This document shows, piece after piece, positions 6,484-14,015 of a stretch of 33,246 nucleotides of DNA. This DNA comes from Acidimicrobiia bacterium. Its GTDB lineage: Bacteria; Actinomycetota; Acidimicrobiia; IMCC26256; JAMXLJ01. A program made the position numbers and the translations under genes. Location: positions 1-33,246 of the forward strand of contig JAMXLJ010000072.1 in NCBI GenBank assembly GCA_024281095.1. Reading direction: 5' to 3'. Under the pieces are notes generated by a model. The model was not told the origin of the DNA. It made no database searches and saw only the letters and a list, made by a program, of their open reading frames with translations. The stretch's first letter is position 1. Each line of letters begins with the position of its first letter.

Positions 6484-7773
6484 CTACGCCTCCAATGCCA
6501 GGGCGCCCGAGTCGTCGCCGCTGTCGGCGAGCGAAAGTGGCCGCTCACGCCGCAGGCTCGCGATCTTCTCGAGCGGGCGCTCGAGCTGGCGCCGGCGTGT
6601 GCCGGCAAGCTCGTCGAAGTCCTTGCGGGCCGTCGCGAGCGACCGGTCGAGCTTGTCCATCTTGGCGACGAACTCCTTCCACTGCTTGTCGAACGTGGCA
6701 AGCAGTTCGAGGATCTCGTTCGACGTCCGCTCGAGCCGGAAGTTGTCGGCGGCCTGTCGGATCACCGCGAGCACCGCGAACAACGTCAACGGTGAACAGC
6801 ACACCACCTTGTGACGCAACGCCTCTTCCAGAATCGAGCTGTCGTGTTCCTGGATGAAGCCGTACAGCGCCTCGTTCGGGATGAACAGGAGCACACAGTC
6901 GAGCGCGTCGCTGCGCCCGCCGGCGTAGTCGCGCGCCGCGAGCTCGCGCACACGACCGCGGACATCGCGCAGGAAGTCGTCGCGGAAGCGCTTGCGGTCG
7001 AGGTCGGATTCGGAGTCAAGGAAGCGCAGGTAGTTGTCGAGCGGGAACTTCACGTCCATGTAGAGCGCCTGTTCCTGCGGGAGCATGAACGTGAAGTCGG
7101 GGATGCCGCCCCCGTCGACGGCGCGCTGCTTGCGATAATTGACGTTCTCGATGAAGCCGGCGAGTTGCAGTACGTCTTCCGCCATGCGCTCGCCCCACTG
7201 GCCGCGTGCCTTCGTGCTCGCGAGGGCCTGACGGAGGCCCTGGGTCACCTCGTGCAGCGCGCGGACACCGTCCTGGCTCTGCTGGAGCTGGGACGCGAGC
7301 GCTCCGAACTTCGCCTGCCGGTCGCGTTCGAGATCGTTCACGAGCTCGCGCACCTTGCCGAGCTCGCCGGTCATCTGGACGAGCTGCTGGTCGATCAGCG
7401 ACTTCTTGCCCTCGAGCTCGTGGGTGGCCTTCGACTGCGCCTCGCTGAGCCGCTGCGCGGCGAGCTCGAGGAAGGACCGCGCGTTGCGCTCGAGCGCGCT
7501 GGCTGACAGGGCCGAGAAGCGGTCGCCGAGGCGGGCCTCGGCCTCGTCGCGCGCAGCGAGGCGCTCCGAGGCGACGGCCAGCTCACGCTCGAGCTCGGCC
7601 TCACGCTGCGCATGAAGTCGCTCGCGTTGCGCGAGCTCGGACGCGACTGCGTCGTGGTCGCGGGCCGCGGCCTCGAGCCGGGGCCGGTGCACCACCGCGA
7701 GGGCCGCGCCGGCGCCGAGTGCGGCGCCCGCGAGCAGGGCCAGGAGGGCCAGCAGGATCGTCGTCGGGTCCAT
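6484..7773 (-). CDS. rmuC: DNA recombination protein RmuC
   Basis: RmuC-family protein of 429 residues, linked in E. coli to limiting inversions at short inverted repeats; it carries a nuclease-like fold. The N-terminus is a single membrane anchor (ILLALLALLAGAALGAGAALA). A long coiled coil follows, rich in E, R, A and Q (about 30-190). The conserved core begins at KARGQWGERMAEDVLQLAGF and runs through YRKQRAV, IPDFTFMLP, LYMDVKFPLDNYLRF and LLFIPNEALYGFIQEHD. The C-terminal region CCSPLTLFAVLAVIRQAADNF is also typical. The start ATG at 7773 has a possible CACAAT -10 element 7 nt upstream. It lies 80 bp after an SDR gene that appears to end in its own hairpin. Confidence 0.95.
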   Translation of the reverse strand: MDPTTILLALLALLAGAALGAGAALAVVHRPRLEAAARDHDAVASELAQRERLHAQREAELERELAVASERLAARDEAEARLGDRFSALSASALERNARSFLELAAQRLSEAQSKATHELEGKKSLIDQQLVQMTGELGKVRELVNDLERDRQAKFGALASQLQQSQDGVRALHEVTQGLRQALASTKARGQWGERMAEDVLQLAGFIENVNYRKQRAVDGGGIPDFTFMLPQEQALYMDVKFPLDNYLRFLDSESDLDRKRFRDDFLRDVRGRVRELAARDYAGGRSDALDCVLLFIPNEALYGFIQEHDSSILEEALRHKVVCCSPLTLFAVLAVIRQAADNFRLERTSNEILELLATFDKQWKEFVAKMDKLDRSLATARKDFDELAGTRRRQLERPLEKIASLRRERPLSLADSGDDSGALALEA

Positions 7774-7825
7774 GCCGTCGATTGTGCCGGTGGGGTGTGA
7801 CAGTTATCGGGATGCCGTCTGACCT

Positions 7826-7860
7826 GGGCTGACGCGTCGACGGCGTCGGGCCGTCAGCCC
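7826..7860 (-). terminator. Hairpin overlapping the SDR stop codon
   Basis: CGTCAGCCC (7852-7860) and GGGCTGACG (7826-7834) form a perfect 9-bp stem around 17 nt. The arm at 7852-7860 contains the TGA stop of the SDR at 7854, so the hairpin follows that gene on the minus strand. There is no T-run; it is a likely terminator or 3'-end stabiliser between the SDR and rmuC. Confidence 0.5.
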
Positions 7861-8609
7861 CCGCCGTCCACCCGGATCTTCTGGCCGGTCAGGTACCGGG
7901 CCTGCTCCGACACGAGGAACAGCACCACGTCGGCGACCTCCTCGGGACGGCACACATGGCCGAAGGGTGACCGCTTGTCGAGGCTGTGGATGTCGTCGAC
8001 CCCCATGGCGCCCTTCACCAGCCGCCGGCCCATCTCGGTCTCCACGAGGCCCGGCGCGACGACGTTGACGTGGATGTCGTTGGCGCGTTCCTCTTTCGCG
8101 AGCGTCCACGCCAGCGCCTCGAGCGACGCCTTCGCCATGTTGTAGGGGCTCGAGTTCGGGCCCCAGTTCACCGTCGCGAGGCTCGAGATCATCACGATGT
8201 CGCCCCGCGGACGGGCTCGCATCGACGGGATCAGGAGCTTGCTGAGCAGGAACGCGCCGAAGGCGTGGGTGCGCCAGACCCGTTCCAATTCGGCGGGGTC
8301 GGTGTCGACGACTGAGTGCCCGCGGCTCGCGATGCCGGCGTTGTGCACGAGGATGTCGACCGGGCCGAGGTCGCGCAGGACCGCTTCGGCCATGAGCTCG
8401 TCGTCCTCGGCCCGGTCGACCGACGCAGGGAACGCGATCGCACGCCGGCCGAGGCGCTCGATCTCTGTCACCGTGTCGCGGGCCGCGTCCGCGTCACGCC
8501 GGTAGTTCACCGCCACGTCGGCACCGGCGGCCGCGAGCGCGAGGGAGATGGCACGGCCGATGCCGCGCCCGCCCCCGGTCACGAGCGCGACGCGTCCCTC
8601 GAGTGTCAT
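7854..8609 (-). CDS. SDR family oxidoreductase (FabG-like)
   Basis: Classical short-chain dehydrogenase/reductase of 251 residues. The cofactor motif TGGGRGIG is at 11-18, NAG (VHNAGIASRG) near 90, and the catalytic Ser is in MISSLA with Tyr156 and Lys160 in YNMAK. The C-terminus ends LTGQKIRVDGGG, as in 3-oxoacyl-ACP reductase relatives. It probably reduces or oxidises a carbonyl or alcohol with NAD(P)H; the substrate is unknown. The start ATG at 8609 has GGAGGGA 6-7 nt upstream. That ribosome-binding site and the ATG are duplicated 29 bp further upstream, making a 10-codon upstream ORF that ends on this ATG. Confidence 0.93.
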   Translation of the reverse strand: MTLEGRVALVTGGGRGIGRAISLALAAAGADVAVNYRRDADAARDTVTEIERLGRRAIAFPASVDRAEDDELMAEAVLRDLGPVDILVHNAGIASRGHSVVDTDPAELERVWRTHAFGAFLLSKLLIPSMRARPRGDIVMISSLATVNWGPNSSPYNMAKASLEALAWTLAKEERANDIHVNVVAPGLVETEMGRRLVKGAMGVDDIHSLDKRSPFGHVCRPEEVADVVLFLVSEQARYLTGQKIRVDGGG

Positions 8610-8638
8610 CTGCTCCCTCCGCTTCCGCTCCGCCTCAT
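8606..8638 (-). other. 10-codon upstream ORF coupled to SDR
   Basis: An ATG at 8638 with its own GGAGGGA reads 10 codons (MRRSGSGGSR) to a TGA that overlaps the SDR start as ATGA. The small ORF exists because a segment with the ribosome-binding site and ATG is repeated 29 bp apart. Coupled reinitiation is plausible; a chance result of the duplication is equally possible. Confidence 0.4.
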
Positions 8639-8659
8639 CTGCTCCCTCCGCTTCCGCTC
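8606..8659. repeat. 25-bp tandem direct repeat with RBS and ATG
   Basis: Copies at 8606-8630 and 8635-8659 are identical over 25 nt, with a period of 29 nt. Each, read on the minus strand, carries GGAGGGAGCAG followed by ATG. Next to the second copy, CCGCTCGG and CCGAGCGG form a hairpin between the exonuclease stop and the SDR start. Confidence 0.85.
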
Positions 8660-8732
8660 GGGCGGCTACGCCGAGCGGAGCTTCCGCTCCGTCCGCACCG
8701 TGTCATCCACCACCTTGCGTTCCCTGCGTCGT

Positions 8733-9608
8733 TCACGAGCGCTTCTCCGCGAGCTCGACCGCGCGGTCGTAGAGCCGGCGGGCATCGAGGCGTTCGGCCC
8801 AGGTTTGCAGATCAGGGTGCGGCCCCGTCCACCGCCAGTCGTCGACCTGCCCGACGGTCGCATCGGTGCGCAACGTAGCGAGCACCTTGAACAGCGCGGC
8901 CGCGTCGCGGTGCTCGTGCAGCGTCGCGGCGAGCGTCTTCGCACCGCGCACGTTGACGTCCCACTCGTGCGCGTACTCGGGGATCGCCTCGAGGTGCTCG
9001 TAGCGGTGCAGCACCGCGGCCGCCGACTTCGCGCCCCAACCCGGGATGCCGGGGAACCCGTCGGCACTGTCGCCCACGAGCGCGAGCCAGTCGGGCACGG
9101 ACCGCGGCCCGACGCCGAACTTCGCCTCGACGCCCTGCTCGTCGAGCAACTGCTTCTTGCGCCGGTCGAACTGCACGACGTGACGGCCGACGACGCACTG
9201 GCCGAGATCCTTGTCGGGCGTGCAGATCAACACCTGCTCCACCCGCTCGTCGGCCGCGGCGATCTTCGCGGCGGCCGCGAGGGCGTCGTCGGCCTCCTGC
9301 TCCACCATCGGCCACACCGTCACACCGAGGGCCGCGAGTGACTCGTCGAGCAGCGGGAACTGCACGAGCAGCTGCGGGTCGACGCCCGCGCCGGTCTTGT
9401 AGCCCACGTACAAGTCGTTGCGGAACGACTCGATGACCTTGTCGTTCGCCACCCCGACGTGGGTGGCACCGTCTTCGAGGAGCGTGAGCACCGAATACAG
9501 CACCCCGCGCACCGCGGCGACCTCGACACCCTCACGGTCACGGTGCGACGGCAACGCGAAGAAATGCCGGAACAGCTCGTAGGTCCCGTCGACCAGATGC
9601 ACCTGCAT
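8733..9608 (-). CDS. 5'-3' exonuclease / flap endonuclease-like protein
   Basis: Product of 291 residues matching the 5'-nuclease domain of DNA polymerase I (PIN-like plus helix-hairpin-helix). The first metal-binding Asp is in HLVDGTYELFR. The acidic cluster MVEQEADDALAA (about 100-111) and CTPDKDLGQCV are the further metal ligands. GDSADGFPGIPGWGAKSA is the DNA-binding helix-hairpin-helix. It is a stand-alone nuclease, as in many actinobacteria, with no polymerase domain. The start ATG at 9608 is supported by a -10 TAGCAT 8 nt upstream, suggesting a leaderless or near-leaderless mRNA. It probably acts in DNA repair or flap removal. Confidence 0.92.
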   Translation of the reverse strand: MQVHLVDGTYELFRHFFALPSHRDREGVEVAAVRGVLYSVLTLLEDGATHVGVANDKVIESFRNDLYVGYKTGAGVDPQLLVQFPLLDESLAALGVTVWPMVEQEADDALAAAAKIAAADERVEQVLICTPDKDLGQCVVGRHVVQFDRRKKQLLDEQGVEAKFGVGPRSVPDWLALVGDSADGFPGIPGWGAKSAAAVLHRYEHLEAIPEYAHEWDVNVRGAKTLAATLHEHRDAAALFKVLATLRTDATVGQVDDWRWTGPHPDLQTWAERLDARRLYDRAVELAEKRS

Positions 9609-9616
9609 GCAGGGAG

Positions 9617-9622
9617 ATGCTA
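9617..9622 (-). promoter_or_regulatory. -10 element for exonuclease gene
   Basis: TAGCAT on the minus strand lies 8 nt before the ATG at 9608. It fits TANNNT and leaves almost no leader. It overlaps the short gap after the aldehyde dehydrogenase gene (stop at 9632). Confidence 0.4.
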
Positions 9623-9631
9623 CGGGTGGCG

Positions 9632-11047
9632 CTACTCCGAGTGCGTCCGTGTGGCCGAGCTGCCGCCCTTCGCGTCACCCACCCACACGGACTTGATGTT
9701 GCAGAACTCGCGGATGCCGTGAGCGGACAGCTCCCGCCCGTAGCCCGACTGCTTCACACCCCCGAATGGCAGCTGTGGATACGACGTCGTCATCCCGTTG
9801 ACGAAGACCATCCCGGCCTCGAGGTCGCGCACGAACCGTTCCTGTTCGTCGGGGTCGTCGGTCCACGCGTTCGAACCGAGGCCGAAGTCGGTCGCGTTGG
9901 CGAGATCGATCGCCTCGTCGATCCCGGAGATCCGGTACAGCTGCGCGACGGGCCCGAACACCTCTTCGTGGTACATCCGCATGTCGGGCGTCACACCGGA
10001 GATCACCGTCGGCTCGTAGAACCAACCCGGCCGGTCGGGCGCGCGCCCTCCCACGAGGACCCTCGCGCCGTTCGACACGGCTTCGTCGACGAGCTCGGCG
10101 ACGTCGCGGCGGCCCTGCTCGGTCGCGAGCGGGCCGATGTCGGTCGACTCGTCCATCGGGTCGCCGACGTGCAGGGCGGAGACGCGCGCGACGAAGTCCC
10201 TCTCGAACGCATCCGCGACTGCGTCGTGCACGATGAAGCGCTTCGCCGCGATGCAGCTCTGGCCGTTGTTCTGGTTGCGCGCGGTCACGCCGACCTCGAC
10301 CGCGCGGGCGAGATCGGCCGACGGCATCACGACGTAGGGATCGCTGCCGCCGAGCTCCAGCACGGTCTTCTTGATCTCGTCGCCGCCGACCTTCGCCACC
10401 GAGCGGCCTGCGGGCGTGCTGCCGGTCAAAGTCGCCGCCTTGATCCTGCGGTCGCGCAGCACCCGTTCGACCTGATCCGAACCGATCAGCAGCGTCTGGA
10501 ACGCGCCCTGCGGGAAGCCGGCCCGCTGGAACAGGTCCTCCATGAACAGCGCGGTCTGCGGGACGTTGGACGCGTGCTTCAACACGCCGACGTTCCCGGC
10601 CATGAGCGCCGGGGCCGCGAACCGCATCGCCTGCCACAACGGGAAGTTCCACGGCATGACCGCCAGCACCGGGCCCAGCGGTTGGTAGCGCGCGAACGCA
10701 CGCGTCGCGCCGACCGCGGCGGCGTCGGCCGGCTCGTCGGCGAGGAACTCCTCGGCGTGTTGCGCGTAGTACCGGCAGGCGGTCGCGCATTTCGCGACCT
10801 CGGCGCGCGCCGCCCCGATGGTCTTGCCCATCTCGGTCGTCATGACGCGCGCGATGTCGTCGCGTTCACCGTCGAGGATTCCGGCCGCGGAGTCCATCCA
10901 TTCGGCGCGCTGCGAGAACCGGGTCAGGCGGTACGCGGCGAACGCCGAGGCGGCGCGCTCGAGCCGGCGGTCGATCTCGTCGTCCGACAAGGGATCGAAC
11001 GTCTTGATCGTCTGACCGGTCGCGGGGTTGATCGTTGCGATCGCCAT
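9632..11047 (-). CDS. NAD(P)-dependent succinate-semialdehyde dehydrogenase-like
   Basis: Aldehyde dehydrogenase of 471 residues that oxidises an aldehyde to an acid. The general base Glu231 lies in LELGGSDPYVV and the catalytic Cys265 in NNGQSCIAAKRF, 34 residues apart as in the superfamily. Cofactor-binding MPWNFPLWQ and TGSTPAGRSVA are present, and the C-terminus has PFGGVKQSGYGREL. The start and overall pattern (INPATGQTIKTF) resemble GabD/YneI-type succinate-semialdehyde dehydrogenases, but substrate choice cannot be proven from sequence. The start ATG has AGGAGG about 5 nt upstream. It follows hsp20 by 97 bp on the same strand. Confidence 0.93.
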   Translation of the reverse strand: MAIATINPATGQTIKTFDPLSDDEIDRRLERAASAFAAYRLTRFSQRAEWMDSAAGILDGERDDIARVMTTEMGKTIGAARAEVAKCATACRYYAQHAEEFLADEPADAAAVGATRAFARYQPLGPVLAVMPWNFPLWQAMRFAAPALMAGNVGVLKHASNVPQTALFMEDLFQRAGFPQGAFQTLLIGSDQVERVLRDRRIKAATLTGSTPAGRSVAKVGGDEIKKTVLELGGSDPYVVMPSADLARAVEVGVTARNQNNGQSCIAAKRFIVHDAVADAFERDFVARVSALHVGDPMDESTDIGPLATEQGRRDVAELVDEAVSNGARVLVGGRAPDRPGWFYEPTVISGVTPDMRMYHEEVFGPVAQLYRISGIDEAIDLANATDFGLGSNAWTDDPDEQERFVRDLEAGMVFVNGMTTSYPQLPFGGVKQSGYGRELSAHGIREFCNIKSVWVGDAKGGSSATRTHSE

Positions 11048-11144
11048 GTCGCCTCCTCGGCGTCGCGTTCACCGTCGACGTCGCGTCGCCATCGACGCCT
11101 TCCGTTGTCTTCCCACCCCGAGCCGATCGGGAACGAGACCGGCG

Positions 11145-11597
11145 TCAGCGCACCTCGATGCGACGGCGGCGTGCCTCCGCCTTGGGCAGGCGAATCGTCA
11201 ACACACCCTCGCGCAGCGTCGCGGTCGCGCGGTCGGCGTCGACCTCGCCCGGCAACACCGCCTCGAACGTGAAGCGCCCCCGGTGGCGCCCCGCCCGGCG
11301 CTTCGCCGCGGTCTCCTTCGGCTCACCGGGCTCGCCCGACACGCACACCCGCCGGCCGGTCACCTCGACCTCGACGTCGTCGGCGTCGATTCCCGGCAGC
11401 TCGAACTCGAGCAGGTATTCGTCGTCGGATTCCTCGAGCTCGCCGAGCGGCGTGATCCCGCCGGCGGACTCGGCCGGGAACTCGCGCTCCCACGTCTCGA
11501 GGAAGCGTCTGAGCTCCTGGTTGAGCCGGCTCAGCTCGGCGAACGGGTCCCAGCGGTTCAGGCCGCCGCTTTCGCGACGGCTCGGGGCGGTCGTCAT
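11145..11597 (-). CDS. Hsp20 / alpha-crystallin small heat-shock protein
   Basis: Small ATP-independent chaperone of 150 residues. The N-terminal arm (WDPFAELSRLNQELRRFLETW) is typical of bacterial Hsp20. The alpha-crystallin domain runs from about 55 to 140 with YLLEFELPGIDADDVEVEV, and near the end the conserved GVLTIRLPKAE (A-x-x-x-G-V-L motif region). It holds unfolding proteins in the cytoplasm. The start ATG at 11597 has GGAGGCGAG upstream. No CIRCE or HAIR operator for HrcA or HspR was seen in the region before it. An upstream ORF ends on the start ATGA. Confidence 0.93.
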   Translation of the reverse strand: MTTAPSRRESGGLNRWDPFAELSRLNQELRRFLETWEREFPAESAGGITPLGELEESDDEYLLEFELPGIDADDVEVEVTGRRVCVSGEPGEPKETAAKRRAGRHRGRFTFEAVLPGEVDADRATATLREGVLTIRLPKAEARRRRIEVR

Positions 11598-11647
11598 CGC
11601 AGCTCGCCTCCGTGGCTCGCGGATTCCACCCCGATCCTCTCCCCCAT
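11594..11647 (-). other. Possible upstream ORF ending on hsp20 start
   Basis: A frame from ATG 11647 (or GTG 11629) runs to a TGA overlapping the hsp20 ATG as ATGA (17 or 11 codons). It includes the hsp20 ribosome-binding site. It may be a coincidence, since stop codons are rare in such GC-rich DNA. Confidence 0.25.
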
Positions 11648-11736
11648 GGACGGTGTTGTCACCCGCCGTCGGGCGGACTGCGAAAGCCTCCAAATAGAAT
11701 CGCGTTTCTTCTCATCCCCGACGGGAGGTCAGGCAC

Positions 11737-12615
11737 GTGCCCGAGACTCGGCCCGCGCGAGCGTTGCGTCCGAGCGGCGGACTCGAAGGGTTCGCCGCCA
11801 TCGTCACCGGCGGAGGCACGGGAATCGGCGCCGCGTGCGCGACCCGACTCGTTGCCGACGGTGCCGCGGTCACGATCTGCGGGCGTACCGAGTCGCGACT
11901 CGTCGAGACCTGTGACGGCCTCGCGCGCGCGGCCGGGCACGGCGGCACGGCGCGCTACCTCGTCGCCGACGTCACCGTGGAAGACGACGTGGCGCGCCTC
12001 GTGAAGGCGGCCTTGGAGCCGACCGGTTCGCTCGACGGCGTCATCGCCAACGCGGGCGGCGGCGGTGGCTTCGGGCCGTACCACCTGCAGGACACGGCCG
12101 AGTTCCTGCGGGTGCTGCACCTCAACGTGCTCGGCACCATGCTGTTGGTGAAGCACACCGTGCCGCCCATGGTCGCGGCCGGCGGCGGATCGTTCGTCGG
12201 CATGTCGTCCATCGCCGGCAACCTCACCCACCCGTACTTCGGCGCGTACACCGCGTCGAAAGCCGGCATCGAGCAGATCGTGCGCAACGCCGCCGACGAA
12301 TATGGCGCGGTCAACGTGCGCTTCAACGCGATCCGCCCAGGCTTCATCGCGACCGAGATCATGGAGGGAATTCCGCGCGACTCGCCCGTGTACGAGAGCT
12401 ACATCACCAACACGCCGCTCGGCGACGTCGGCGATGCCGACGACGTCGCCCACTTGGCCCGCTTCCTCCTGGGGCCGGAGGCTCGCTGGATCACTGGCCA
12501 GATCGTCAACGTCGACGGGGGGCACGGCCTGCGTCGCGGACCTGACTTCGGATGGTTCATCGAGCCGGCGATCGGCCGCGACGCGATGCTGGCGCGAACC
12601 CCGCCCCCGACCTGA
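11737..12615 (+). CDS. SDR family oxidoreductase
   Basis: Short-chain dehydrogenase/reductase of 292 residues. The cofactor motif TGGGTGIG lies near 25-32, IANAGGGGGFG is the NAG region, MSSIAG holds the catalytic Ser, and Tyr171 and Lys175 stand in YTASK. A substrate loop region (GFIATEIMEGIPRDSP) and the C-terminal GQIVNVDGGHGLRRG extend past the usual end by about 25 residues. The start GTG at 11737 has GGGAGG about 8 nt upstream. A TAGAAT -10-like element is at 11695-11700. The gene is divergent from hsp20 and convergent with the TetR regulator, whose stop is 2 bp away. The TetR gene could be its regulator. Confidence 0.92.
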   Translation: MPETRPARALRPSGGLEGFAAIVTGGGTGIGAACATRLVADGAAVTICGRTESRLVETCDGLARAAGHGGTARYLVADVTVEDDVARLVKAALEPTGSLDGVIANAGGGGGFGPYHLQDTAEFLRVLHLNVLGTMLLVKHTVPPMVAAGGGSFVGMSSIAGNLTHPYFGAYTASKAGIEQIVRNAADEYGAVNVRFNAIRPGFIATEIMEGIPRDSPVYESYITNTPLGDVGDADDVAHLARFLLGPEARWITGQIVNVDGGHGLRRGPDFGWFIEPAIGRDAMLARTPPPT

Positions 12616-12617
12616 GA

Positions 12618-13232
12618 TCAGCCGAACAACAGCTCCGCGGCCCGGTCGACGGCGGCGTACACGCCGGCGATCGGCGTGCGGCCGCGGGCCCAGTCGCGAA
12701 GGTTCGCGTCGAGGACCGCGCTCATCACGTTGATCACGTCGTCGCGCAGGCCCGGGTCGATGTTGGGCACGAACTTCGCGAACGCTTCGGTCTGCCGTGT
12801 CGCGAAGCGCTCGTAGACCGCAGTCGCGAGTGGATCCTTGGCGGCCTGCAGCAACAGGAGGTTCCCGTACACGGGCGGATGGAGCTCGAACGCGCGCACC
12901 GCGCGCCGGTACGCGGTCTTCAGGCGAGCGGTGCTCGTCTTGCCGTGCGCGCCGGTGACCTCGCTGCGGAATCGCTCGGCCCACGCCGCGAGCGCTTCGG
13001 CGAACAGGTGGTCCTTCGAGGAGAAGTAGCGGTACATCGTGCCGAGGGCAACACCGGCCGACGCGGCGACGTCCTTCATCTGGACGTGGTCGAGGTCGTA
13101 ACGGATCAGGTCGTCGAGCGCGGCGGCGATGATCCGCTCCCGGCGCGCCCTCTGCCGTGCGCTCAGCGTCTCGAGCGCCGGCGGCGCGTCGCGTTCACCG
13201 TCGTCCCCGCGCTCGGCCGGGTGGGTGGTCAT
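12618..13232 (-). CDS. TetR family transcriptional regulator
   Basis: One-domain DNA-binding repressor of 204 residues from the ATG at 13232. The helix-turn-helix is RRERIIAAALDDLIRYDLDHV followed, with overlap, by VQMKDVAASAGVALGTMYRYF and FSSKDHLFAEALAAWAERF. The C-terminal ligand domain shows no name-giving motif. An in-frame TTG at 13310 would add 26 residues, but I prefer the ATG: an upstream mini-ORF with a strong ribosome-binding site ends right on it. The gene converges with the SDR and diverges from the small membrane protein gene, so either could be its target. No clear palindromic operator was found beyond a weak AATCCGATT. Confidence 0.85.
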   Translation of the reverse strand: MTTHPAERGDDGERDAPPALETLSARQRARRERIIAAALDDLIRYDLDHVQMKDVAASAGVALGTMYRYFSSKDHLFAEALAAWAERFRSEVTGAHGKTSTARLKTAYRRAVRAFELHPPVYGNLLLLQAAKDPLATAVYERFATRQTEAFAKFVPNIDPGLRDDVINVMSAVLDANLRDWARGRTPIAGVYAAVDRAAELLFG

Positions 13233-13249
13233 GCGCCGACCGGAACCAT
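13229..13249 (-). other. 6-codon upstream ORF coupled to tetR
   Basis: ATG at 13249, with GGGGGAGGG only 5 nt upstream, reads MVPVGA and stops at a TGA overlapping the TetR start as ATGA. The tetR start itself has no good ribosome-binding site, so coupling through this mini-ORF is plausible. Confidence 0.35.
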
Positions 13250-13357
13250 TCGGACCCTCCCCCAGAAGCTTCGAGCCCGCCACCTTTTCAGAATCGGATT
13301 TCAGTTTCAACCCGAGTGGTGGGAACGGTGGTCCACCGCCGTGGCTCCCGTCGTTCC

Positions 13358-13363
13358 TAGGCT
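13358..13363 (+). promoter_or_regulatory. Leaderless -10 element for membrane protein gene
   Basis: TAGGCT lies 6 nt before the ATG at 13370, the same hexamer and spacing as at the polyprenyl synthetase and the HTH-TOBE gene. Confidence 0.55.
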
Positions 13364-13369
13364 CGTGGC

Positions 13370-13807
13370 ATGAACACCCTTGCCGACGCGGGAATTCTCG
13401 CCGGGTGCTGTGCCGCGGTATGGCTGCTCGTCGCGCCGCTGGCGCGACGGCGCGGATGGTTCGGGCGGGTCGCGCTCTATGCCGTCGGCGCGGCGCTGAC
13501 CACCGCCGCGGCCCTGGCGATCGGCCGCTGGCGCGAGCACGTGCGGCTCACGCCGGCCGCCGCGGGTGTGGTCGGCGGCGGCATGTGCGCGTTCTGGATC
13601 CTCGTCGCGCTGCAGCGCACGCGTCCGGCCGACCCCGGTGCCGCGGCCACGTCGAGCTCCACCGAGCGGGGCGTACAGCCCGCGACCACAGCGGCCGAAG
13701 CCGATGGCGCCCGGGGCGGGGCAGGGCTGACGAGGCGGGAGCGCAGGCTCGCGAACCGCCGGCGGTTCCCGGGCCCCCACCGGCGGCATCAGCGCGTCGG
13801 CGTCTGA
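13370..13807 (+). CDS. Small membrane protein of unknown function
   Basis: Product of 145 residues with three predicted membrane segments: AGILAGCCAAVWLLVAPLA, VALYAVGAALTTAAALAIG and AAAGVVGGGMCAFWILVAL. A hydrophilic tail follows (about 85-145), rich in Ala, Thr, Arg and Gly. The tail ends in a very basic stretch (RRERRLANRRRFPGPHRR) that probably faces the cytoplasm. I do not recognise the family. The start ATG at 13370 follows a -10 TAGGCT by 6 nt, implying a leaderless mRNA. It diverges from the TetR regulator, which may control it. A possible terminator lies at 13909-13934. Confidence 0.75.
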   Translation: MNTLADAGILAGCCAAVWLLVAPLARRRGWFGRVALYAVGAALTTAAALAIGRWREHVRLTPAAAGVVGGGMCAFWILVALQRTRPADPGAAATSSSTERGVQPATTAAEADGARGGAGLTRRERRLANRRRFPGPHRRHQRVGV

Positions 13808-13908
13808 AGAGCTCGCCCGGCGGAAGCCGGTGACCGAGCACACACAAGCGGCCGGGCCCGCCCGGTTCGCCACGTCGGGGCAGGGGCGACGGGGATCCCC
13901 GAACGGGA

Positions 13909-13934
13909 CCCGACCGCTCACTTCGGGCATTTTT
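13909..13934 (+). terminator. Candidate intrinsic terminator
   Basis: CCCGA (13909-13913) pairs with TCGGG (13923-13927), followed two bases later by TTTTT at 13930-13934, the only such T-run near a stem here. A longer alternative stem uses CCCGAA at 13898-13903. It lies about 100 bp after the membrane protein gene. Confidence 0.4.
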
Positions 13935-13996
13935 GGGCCTTCCCGGCCTCGGGACATGACCTGTGTAGACCATTTCCATAACTATTCGTCAGATCG

Positions 13997-14015
13997 CTCG
14001 CGCGCTGCGCGCGAG
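13997..14015. repeat. Perfect hairpin CTCGCGCG-CTG-CGCGCGAG
   Basis: An 8-bp perfect stem with a 3-nt loop sits inside the AT-richer island. It is followed by TTTCC on the plus strand. It could be a terminator or part of an untranslated RNA structure. Confidence 0.5.

Noticed and set aside
9617-11272. 551-codon plus-strand frame opposite the aldehyde dehydrogenase
   Set aside because: The antisense gene has all catalytic residues; the plus frame is low-complexity Arg/Ala/Gly.
11598-11736. Heat-shock operator (CIRCE or HAIR) before hsp20
   Set aside because: Looked for the known inverted motifs; none is present.
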